Assembly (NCBI GenBank): GCA_035299065.1
Contig: DATGXI010000055.1
Location: forward strand, 1 to 32,836
Length of the DNA stretch: 32,836 nt
Reading direction: 5' to 3'
Source: DASPJQ01 sp035299065
Lineage (GTDB): Bacteria; Bacteroidota; Bacteroidia; Flavobacteriales_D; UBA2798
Shown here in pieces: positions 26,733 through 32,836 of the stretch. A model generated the notes under the pieces. It was not told the DNA's origin and did not search any database. It worked only from the letters and a program-made list of their open reading frames with translations. A program made the position numbers and the translations under genes. Each line of letters starts with the position of its first letter. Within the stretch, counting starts at the first letter, position 1.

Positions 26733-29021
26733 TTAATAAAACCCTTTCTGGTTAAATATTAAATACCCGAAATTAAACATGAAGGTAAATGGTACTTTGT
26801 GTTCAGGGTAAAAGTTAAGCGATACACTTACCGGTCCAACAGGACTGTGAAACACTCCAATGGTTGAAATGATCAATTCTCGTTTTAAAAACAACTCACT
26901 GTAATAGATTGAACCATCTTCGCGTTCAAGTATTGAGTTGAGGGGTTGAAAATAATAGGCCTCGGCCCGCAAATCAATTTTTTTTGTTACTGATACAATT
27001 AACTGTGTACCCACTGATACGTACTGGTGAGCCCGTAAATCGGGCATGAAAAGTGATTTTGTTTCGAGTATTGGCGCATACGCAGGTGCTGCCAAAAGGG
27101 TAGCTGTATAATTCCCATAAAATGGTTGAAACGACAGTACATTTTCGGTACTGAATCCCAGGTGAATATTTGACTTTCTGAAAAAATACTGCTGAAATTC
27201 GAATTTAAATACCGGCCAGTTGTGATACTTCTCTACCGTATCACGCACTAACGAAGTATTTCCCGGAATTGTGCGTTCAAATGCATTTATATACCTTGCC
27301 GAAAAACGCAGGTATGAGCCCACGTTTGCATACAATTTCCTGTTAAGTGAATTTCTCTCATAACTTATTCCACCAGTAAGCGCATATACGTGGGTTTTAT
27401 CACTGGTATCCTTCGTGCTAAACTGATCCGTACGATAATAACTATCGGTTGACTGTACGTAGCGTCCCTGAACAATTATTTTTCCTTTTGTACCAACAGC
27501 CGATGCAAAGTTCATTCCTACGTACTGCTCGTCCTGTACAAGGTAAGATGGTTTTTTATCTTCATAAAACAAATTGGAACTTTTGAAAAAATCCCAGCGG
27601 TGAATGTTGTATTCAGGTTCTATATAATAGTGTTTACGTGCTGCAGGTTCAAACCGGATAGAGGCGCGTCCCGAGGTATAAAATTTTCCAAATGAACTTG
27701 AAATATTAAATGTCCATGCTGAACGTGCAAGCAAATGGTATTTAAATCCAACAAAGCCTGTATTAACCGGCCGCGATGAAATGTTTCCTCCAAAGGCCAC
27801 TTCAAAAGGCTTGGCCTTTTTCACCTGCAACAATAAATCATATTTTTTTGTTGTAGTGTCATAGCGGGCCATGGGATAAATGAACCTTATTTTTTCGTCA
27901 CTATACGTTTTATAATAACGTGGCTTAAGGGTTTCAAGCGTTAACGTTTTTTGTTTGCGCTTTATTGTTTTTTCAACGTAATGCTTTTGGTTATCCTTAA
28001 TCCCTGTTATAATTACATTGCCAAATTCAGGCTCAACCATTTTTGCCTTGTATTTTGCACGCTTTTCATTTAATTCTTCTTTTGAAACCCTGCGTGACAA
28101 CAATGCTTTTATGGAATCCATTTTCAAAATAGTTGCCGCATAACCTGCATCAATGGCTTCTTTCATGTTGCTGAAATCAAATGTTGATGCCCCGTTCAGG
28201 TTTGGCTCAATCATTACACTCATGTCACATTCAATTGTAAAATCCTGGCGCGTTACAATCATGTTCTCCATCATGTTAAAAATATCTTCCTCATCGGGTT
28301 TTGAAGCATTGGTAGTTACAAGACTTCCTAGAATCACATCGGGGTTGAATTCATTTTCCAGCACATTAACCGGAAAGTTGTTGTACAAACCTCCATCAAG
28401 CATCAGCCGATCGTTTACAAGAATTGGGCGTAAATAAAAAGGATAAGACATGGACGCACGTACTGATTGACCCAAACTTCCTTTATCAAATACCACCGAT
28501 TTTTTTGCCTCTACATCTGAAGCAACACAGCGAAACGGAACAAAAAGGCTGTCGAAATCATAGCCTGCGGCAGCTTCGGGTTTTGCAAACGCTGCCATTA
28601 TTTGAAAATCCAATGCAGCAGGAGTTACCAGGTTAGTTGGTAAATTCCGGAATAAAATAGAATCGTTGTTAAAACGGAAATTAACCCACGAAGGATCGTA
28701 ATCGGGTTTTTTAAAAAAATAAACGTAATCAGGTTCCATTTTACCGTCAACCATGTATCGAAACTCTTCTGAAAGAATAAGTTCCTCAATTTGCTCGGGC
28801 GACCAACCTGCTGCGTAAAAAGCCCCAATTAAGGCCCCGGCCGAAGTTCCTGTAATGTAATCAATGGGAATATTGTTCTCCTCCAATGCTTTTAGCACAC
28901 CAATATGTGATAAACCCTTAGAGCCTCCGCCACTTAGGGCTAACCCTACCTTTTGGGCCCCTACCAAAAATGGCTGTAAAACCAGGCACGCACAAGTCAA
29001 TATTTTAGTTAATTTCAGCAA
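26733..29021 (-). CDS. Patatin-like phospholipase with POTRA-like region and C-terminal barrel (762 aa)
   Basis: Predicted outer-membrane or surface lipid acyl hydrolase. A signal peptide (~1-23, LVGAQ) is followed by a patatin domain (~24-310) with the oxyanion loop GGGSKG (31-36), the nucleophile motif GTSAG (Ser60) and the catalytic Asp in DGG (Asp209), all intact. A POTRA-like segment is at ~335-400 (FGNVIITGIKDNQKHYVEK), and beta strands consistent with an outer-membrane barrel run to the C-terminal Phe-Tyr. This is the layout of PlpD-like (type Vd) proteins. The only start before the motifs is TTG at 29021, since an in-frame stop lies two codons upstream and the next Met is residue ~90. 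It is divergent from the next gene with a 10-bp gap. Substrate unknown. Confidence 0.88.
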   Translation of the reverse strand: MLKLTKILTCACLVLQPFLVGAQKVGLALSGGGSKGLSHIGVLKALEENNIPIDYITGTSAGALIGAFYAAGWSPEQIEELILSEEFRYMVDGKMEPDYVYFFKKPDYDPSWVNFRFNNDSILFRNLPTNLVTPAALDFQIMAAFAKPEAAAGYDFDSLFVPFRCVASDVEAKKSVVFDKGSLGQSVRASMSYPFYLRPILVNDRLMLDGGLYNNFPVNVLENEFNPDVILGSLVTTNASKPDEEDIFNMMENMIVTRQDFTIECDMSVMIEPNLNGASTFDFSNMKEAIDAGYAATILKMDSIKALLSRRVSKEELNEKRAKYKAKMVEPEFGNVIITGIKDNQKHYVEKTIKRKQKTLTLETLKPRYYKTYSDEKIRFIYPMARYDTTTKKYDLLLQVKKAKPFEVAFGGNISSRPVNTGFVGFKYHLLARSAWTFNISSSFGKFYTSGRASIRFEPAARKHYYIEPEYNIHRWDFFKSSNLFYEDKKPSYLVQDEQYVGMNFASAVGTKGKIIVQGRYVQSTDSYYRTDQFSTKDTSDKTHVYALTGGISYERNSLNRKLYANVGSYLRFSARYINAFERTIPGNTSLVRDTVEKYHNWPVFKFEFQQYFFRKSNIHLGFSTENVLSFQPFYGNYTATLLAAPAYAPILETKSLFMPDLRAHQYVSVGTQLIVSVTKKIDLRAEAYYFQPLNSILEREDGSIYYSELFLKRELIISTIGVFHSPVGPVSVSLNFYPEHKVPFTFMFNFGYLIFNQKGFY

Positions 29022-29031
29022 GTTTTAAGCA

Positions 29032-30546
29032 ATGACTTTCTTTCAAAAGGTAAAAATAATTCTGCAGGTCTTATTCATATGCGGTCTGTTTTTGTTAAAT
29101 GCAGCCGTTTATCAAAAATACAACTACTTTGCACCCGCCCGACACCTTTCCTACATCCCAAACACAACCGTTTTATCTATAACCCTAAATACCAATAAGC
29201 TTAATGGCAAAGGTTTTTATACTTTTTTGTATAAGAACGAAGAATTTAAACACTTATTAGAGGAAGAAGAATTTATGCAGGCCATGACACAAATGTTTAA
29301 AGTGTCGCAAGCCATTGACATCACCAACCAGGTGAGCTTTTTTTTAACAAATAACTCAAGCCATCAAAATTTCAAATTTGCCGGTATTTTATGCGATGTT
29401 AGCTCAAGTGACAATACCATTACATTGCTGCAAAAACAGGGATTCAAAGAAAATTCAAAAGGCGAATTCACAACCTACAGGCGCAATGAGAGCCAATACG
29501 CTGTATTTAATGACGATGTGATAGCCCTCATTCATTTCAAAGACAGCACCTACAGCAAAGAGGAAAAAATGGCTGTTTTGGCCAGTGTTATTGCCCCAAA
29601 TAAGGATAACAAAATTGAAAAGGCTATTGTGCCCTATCTTGAAAAAGGAAATGAAGTGGTTATTTACGGCCTGCCTGAAAACATTTCAGAAAACCCCGTG
29701 TGGATGAAGTATTTTGTGGCTTGTGGAAATTTCAATAAGGATGCCCTTGAATTTGAGGTGGACCTGAAATTTGAAAAAGATATTTCAAGTTATTTCCCTG
29801 AACACAAGATCAACCCTGACTACAAATTTGCCGATATGGAGGGATATCTTTATTTTAAGTCAACCCTTCATGCAACCAACGCAACACTTTTACTTGATAA
29901 ACTTTCATTTATTAAATTGAATGACAGCATTGAAAACATTTTCAGGCCAGTGTTGCATAACCAGTTGGCCGAAGGTGTGGAACTTTATTGCCATGGCCTT
30001 GCTAAAGCCGAATTACAGGTAAAGGACGATGCTCCCTTTGAACTAAAAATGCTTTCTCAAAACTTTGCACTACCTGCTTTTGACTTCAGGCTTAATTGCA
30101 GTAACCCAAAAAAGATTGACACGTTACTAAACGCCTATAAAAAGCAAAACAAATTAACAGAAGCCAAAGACAACTGGTTTTTCTGGCAGCGCGATGCGCA
30201 TTATAAAATTTTCTTTGGGGTTAAAAATGACTGGTTAAATATCACAACAAAACCGAGCAGCGCCAACCAGTTGCCTGAAACAGGTTATTCAAATGTTTTT
30301 TATTTCAATACCGATAATTTCAATGCTAATTTGCCCAACATGCAAATGCGGTTTATGGCCGATGAAAAGAAATACTTTGATTCGTTCATGATATACACCA
30401 CAGGTACCAATAAAGAAGTACTTCATTTAAAAGGAAAACTCTTGTTGAAAAATGGTAAGGATGGTTTAATTGAATCGTTGGACATTATGACCCTACGGGC
30501 ACCAAAAGACATTGAACTGCTTAAAGCGTTGCTCCCAATGCTGTAA
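29032..30546 (+). CDS. Membrane-anchored protein of unknown function (504 aa)
   Basis: I do not recognise the family. An N-terminal hydrophobic helix (~8-27, IILQVLFICGLFLLNAAVY) could be a membrane anchor or uncleaved signal, followed by a large soluble, probably extracytoplasmic part of alternating strands and helices without obvious repeats or catalytic motifs. It has the look of DUF3352/DUF4836-like Bacteroidota proteins but I cannot confirm this. The start lies 10 bp from the divergent patatin-like gene, so each promoter must overlap the other's coding sequence. A TATTTTAG near 29001-29008 could be its -7 element. Its 3' end overlaps the convergent BtuF-like gene by 26 nt. Confidence 0.8.
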   Translation: MTFFQKVKIILQVLFICGLFLLNAAVYQKYNYFAPARHLSYIPNTTVLSITLNTNKLNGKGFYTFLYKNEEFKHLLEEEEFMQAMTQMFKVSQAIDITNQVSFFLTNNSSHQNFKFAGILCDVSSSDNTITLLQKQGFKENSKGEFTTYRRNESQYAVFNDDVIALIHFKDSTYSKEEKMAVLASVIAPNKDNKIEKAIVPYLEKGNEVVIYGLPENISENPVWMKYFVACGNFNKDALEFEVDLKFEKDISSYFPEHKINPDYKFADMEGYLYFKSTLHATNATLLLDKLSFIKLNDSIENIFRPVLHNQLAEGVELYCHGLAKAELQVKDDAPFELKMLSQNFALPAFDFRLNCSNPKKIDTLLNAYKKQNKLTEAKDNWFFWQRDAHYKIFFGVKNDWLNITTKPSSANQLPETGYSNVFYFNTDNFNANLPNMQMRFMADEKKYFDSFMIYTTGTNKEVLHLKGKLLLKNGKDGLIESLDIMTLRAPKDIELLKALLPML

Positions 30547-31252
30547 AATAATCAGGAGCTTTTAACAAGCGTGATCCATACCAGGAAAACATTTCACCGT
30601 CAACAATTTTTACGTTTTCAACAGGAAGGAAATCAAATTCGGCTTTGTGTTTATCAGTGAAAGGAAATGGCTCAGAAGATAGAAAAACATAATCGGGGTT
30701 TAATTCTTTGACTTTTTCTAATGTGATTTCAGGATATCGGGCATCTTCAATTGCGTTTATATATCCGGCCTGTTTTAAAAGGTCATCAATAATGGTGTTT
30801 TTACCGGCCACCATGTACGGACTTTTCCAGATAAAATATACCACGCGTTTTGGATTTGCAGGTTGTTTTAATTTTGCAAATTCGGTTTTGATATCTTCAA
30901 CAAGCGCTAACGATTTTTCCTTTCGTCCAACCATTTCACCTACTTCACCAATCATTTGATAGGAATCCTCCAGTGTATAAACTTCTGTTACATGAACCTT
31001 GAATTCTTTTTGAAGTGCTTCAATTTGTTCCTTTTCGTTTTCTTCTTTGTTGGCAATGATTAAATCGGGTTTTAAGGCACGTATTTTTTCCAGGTCAAGT
31101 GTTTTTGTTCCGCCAATTCGTGTAACCGATTTAAACATTTCATTGGGGTGTATACAGAATTTGGTGATGCCAATAAGCTCTTCACGAAGGCCAAGGTCCC
31201 ACAATAGCTCGGATTGGGACGGCACCAGTGATATTATTCTATCAAACTTCAA
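30521..31252 (-). CDS. BtuF-like helical-backbone metal/cobalamin-binding protein without signal peptide (243 aa)
   Basis: Matches the periplasmic-binding fold of PF01497 (BtuF/FepB type): RIISLVPSQSELLWDLGL, ITKFCIHPNEMFKSVTRIGG, KALKP-type DLIIANKEENEKEQIEAL, VYFIWKSPYMVAGKNTIIDDLL, and LNPDYVFLSSEPFPF. Such proteins bind cobalamin or iron complexes for ABC importers. No signal peptide or lipobox is present, and an in-frame TGA lies two codons before the TTG start, so it seems cytoplasmic or truncated. Relatives I recall begin with a short D-x-x-G-R strand before RIISLVPS; that is missing here. No transporter genes are nearby. The TTG start at 31252 is the only one that keeps the first strand. 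It lies 25 nt downstream of the small unknown gene. Confidence 0.85.
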   Translation of the reverse strand: MKFDRIISLVPSQSELLWDLGLREELIGITKFCIHPNEMFKSVTRIGGTKTLDLEKIRALKPDLIIANKEENEKEQIEALQKEFKVHVTEVYTLEDSYQMIGEVGEMVGRKEKSLALVEDIKTEFAKLKQPANPKRVVYFIWKSPYMVAGKNTIIDDLLKQAGYINAIEDARYPEITLEKVKELNPDYVFLSSEPFPFTDKHKAEFDFLPVENVKIVDGEMFSWYGSRLLKAPDYFTALGATL

Positions 31253-31277
31253 TTTTCAGATATTGGGAATTAAACCG

Positions 31278-31682
31278 CTACCAATTATACCCAACCCCAA
31301 CGTATTTAATTTCTTTTTTCGCAAAGAATTTTTTGTACTTCAACACTTCTCTTCGAATTTCTTTCAGGCTTTCCTGTATGCCACTTCTGTCAAATTGCCA
31401 GGAAATATTATCATTGGAATTTTTCCAACTTATTATATTTCCTTCATGCCGAACATCAATTCCTTTAATCCATCCTGCACATTCAGGAATACCACACGTA
31501 CATGAAAAAATAAAAAATTCCCCCTCAACATCAAGGCTTTTTACAAAAACATCAAAATCTACATAATCACCATCTGAATAGGGCTTACTTCCGTTAATCC
31601 GTATTTCGACTGAACCCTGCATCCATATTTCAGAATCCATTTGTGCAGCCTCAACAACCAATTCAATGCTAAATGTATCCAA
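31278..31682 (-). CDS. Small uncharacterised protein (up to 134 aa)
   Basis: Not recognised. The start is uncertain: TTG at 31682 gives 134 aa (DTFSIELVVEAAQ) and lies 12 nt past the E1 stop, with an in-frame TAA just upstream; the first ATG (31640) gives 120 aa. The protein is mostly beta-rich with a conspicuous C-x-C-x4-C in SCTCGIPECAGW, a possible metal site, and a basic C-terminal helix (LKEIRREVLKYKKFF). No signal peptide or membrane segment. It is on the same strand as the E1 gene and the BtuF-like gene and is probably part of that transcript. Confidence 0.65.
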   Translation of the reverse strand: MDTFSIELVVEAAQMDSEIWMQGSVEIRINGSKPYSDGDYVDFDVFVKSLDVEGEFFIFSCTCGIPECAGWIKGIDVRHEGNIISWKNSNDNISWQFDRSGIQESLKEIRREVLKYKKFFAKKEIKYVGVGYNW

Positions 31683-31694
31683 CGGTTTTTAAGA

Positions 31695-32836
31695 TCAATA
31701 ATTCACCAATTTCATCAACTTCTCTTCCAACTGGGCATTTGCCAGGAAATTATTTTCAAGCGTTACCGCAAATGGTACAGGCGTATCCAAACTGGCCACA
31801 CGCACAACAGGCGCATCCAAACTTTCAAAACAATTTTCGGTGATCAATGCTGAAAGTTCTCCTCCTATTCCTCCGGTTAAACAATCTTCATGCAGCACCA
31901 GTACTTTTCCGGTTTTGCGCACCGACTCATAAATGGTCTCGGTATCCAATGGCAATAACGTGCGAAGGTTAATGATATCAATTGACAATTCAGGATGTCT
32001 TTTTGCAACCTCAAGCGCCCAATGCACACCAAGCCCGTATGTAATAATGCTTACCTGGTTTCCTTCAGCAACACGCGCTGCTTTTCCAATTTCGTATGTG
32101 TAATACCCGTTATGAACTTGCTCTTCAATGCTACGGTACAAGGCTTTGTGCTCAAAGAAAATTACCGGGTTTGGATCTTCAAATGCGGCAAGCAACAAGC
32201 CCTTTGCTTCACCTGGAAAAGCAGGATAAACCACTTTTAATCCAGGAGTATGCACAAACCATGCTTCGTTGCTTTGTGAATGGAAAGGACCTGCAGCCAC
32301 AGCTGCTCCCGTTGGCATACGCACCACCACATCGGCATTTTGGCCCCAGCGGTAATGTATTTTTGCAAGGTTATTTATTATTTGATTGAATCCACACGTT
32401 ACAAAATCGGCAAACTGCATTTCAACCATGGCTTTCATGCCGTTTATGCTCAGTCCAAGTGCGCTTCCAATAATTGCCGACTCGCACAATGGCGTATTGC
32501 GCACACGTGGTTTTCCAAATTCAGCAACAAATCCATCGGTAACCTTAAAAACGCCACCATACTCGGCAATGTCCTGTCCCATCAACACAAGATTATCGTG
32601 CTTTTTCATGGCCTCACGCATCCCATCACTTATGGCATCAATCAACCGCATGTCTTTTTTGTCAGCACCCGGATTTTTTACAGTTTGTGTATATGGAGCA
32701 TACACATCGGCCAATTCAGTTTTGGTATCGGCTACAATGGCTGGTTCTGCAAAAGCAACTTCCAGTTCCGATGCAATCAATTCTTTAATTTGCTCCTTTA
32801 TTTTTTCGGATTCTTCCAGCGAAATTATTTTTTCTT
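31695..32836 (-). CDS. Fused alpha-beta 2-oxo-acid dehydrogenase E1, beta part (partial)
   Basis: The 3' part of a gene that continues beyond the window's right edge; the frame is open to 32836, so the apparent start at 32780 is not real. The first ~50 residues are a linker (SEKIKEQIKELIASELEVAFAEP) typical of Bacteroidota proteins that fuse E1 alpha and beta. The rest is an E1 beta domain with MGQDIAEYGGVF, RVRNTPLCESAIIG, MVEMQFADFV, RMPTGAAVAAGPFHSQS, IFFEHKALY and LHEDCLTGGIGGE. The product decarboxylates branched-chain 2-oxo acids or pyruvate with ThDP; the branched-chain type is my preference from these motifs. The E2 substrate cannot be settled here because the ThDP-binding alpha part is outside. 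Confidence 0.9.
   Translation of the reverse strand, partial: EKIISLEESEKIKEQIKELIASELEVAFAEPAIVADTKTELADVYAPYTQTVKNPGADKKDMRLIDAISDGMREAMKKHDNLVLMGQDIAEYGGVFKVTDGFVAEFGKPRVRNTPLCESAIIGSALGLSINGMKAMVEMQFADFVTCGFNQIINNLAKIHYRWGQNADVVVRMPTGAAVAAGPFHSQSNEAWFVHTPGLKVVYPAFPGEAKGLLLAAFEDPNPVIFFEHKALYRSIEEQVHNGYYTYEIGKAARVAEGNQVSIITYGLGVHWALEVAKRHPELSIDIINLRTLLPLDTETIYESVRKTGKVLVLHEDCLTGGIGGELSALITENCFESLDAPVVRVASLDTPVPFAVTLENNFLANAQLEEKLMKLVNY

Overview
The window looks like chromosomal DNA from a member of the Bacteroidota. The evidence is the type IX secretion (T9SS) type B sorting domains (gliding-motility-associated C-terminal domain, CHU_C/TIGR04131 type), a PorP/SprF-family outer-membrane protein, SprB-type repeats, promoter elements of the TAnnTTTG kind, few clear Shine-Dalgarno sequences, and a fused alpha-beta 2-oxo-acid dehydrogenase E1. 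I cannot fix the order or genus. No tRNA, rRNA, CRISPR array, insertion sequence or phage gene was seen.

Region 1 (about 230-16,650, minus strand) holds three tandem paralogous surface adhesins, each followed by its own hairpin terminator. All three have a signal peptide, the same ~330-residue N-terminal head, Ig/SprB/PKD-like modules and a ~92-residue type B sorting domain ending in LLR. They differ mainly in the number of a 75-residue Thr-rich repeat: 0 in the 1,093-aa protein, 5 in the 1,444-aa protein and 20 in the 2,744-aa protein. The 20-copy array also has a dimer and trimer higher-order pattern.

Region 2 (17,021-19,560) has a plus-strand lipoprotein facing a minus-strand pair: a PorP/SprF-like protein, then a small lipoprotein that is almost only a type B sorting domain. 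Type B cargo is known to work with PorP/SprF proteins, so this pair may be a surface-anchoring or signalling unit. Between porP and sucA lies a well-formed minus-strand promoter followed about 150 nt later by a terminator. This suggests a small RNA or an attenuated porP leader.

Region 3 (19,561-24,096) is the TCA-cycle operon sucA-sucB (2-oxoglutarate dehydrogenase E1 and E2), closed by a terminator, then a small SRPBCC-fold protein.

Region 4 (24,265-26,700) has an outer-membrane beta-barrel protein, a DUF3303-type protein, two more minimal sorting-domain proteins on the minus strand (one with two such domains in tandem), and a DUF3467-type protein.

Region 5 (26,733-32,836) has a patatin-like phospholipase with a predicted C-terminal barrel, a membrane-anchored unknown protein, a BtuF-like metal/cobalamin-binding protein without a signal peptide, a small unknown protein, and the 3' part of a fused branched-chain-type 2-oxo-acid dehydrogenase E1 that runs off the window. 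Three neighbouring minus-strand genes here appear to start with TTG.

The recurring theme is T9SS type B export. Six proteins carry that sorting domain, three of them with little or no passenger, next to one PorP/SprF partner.
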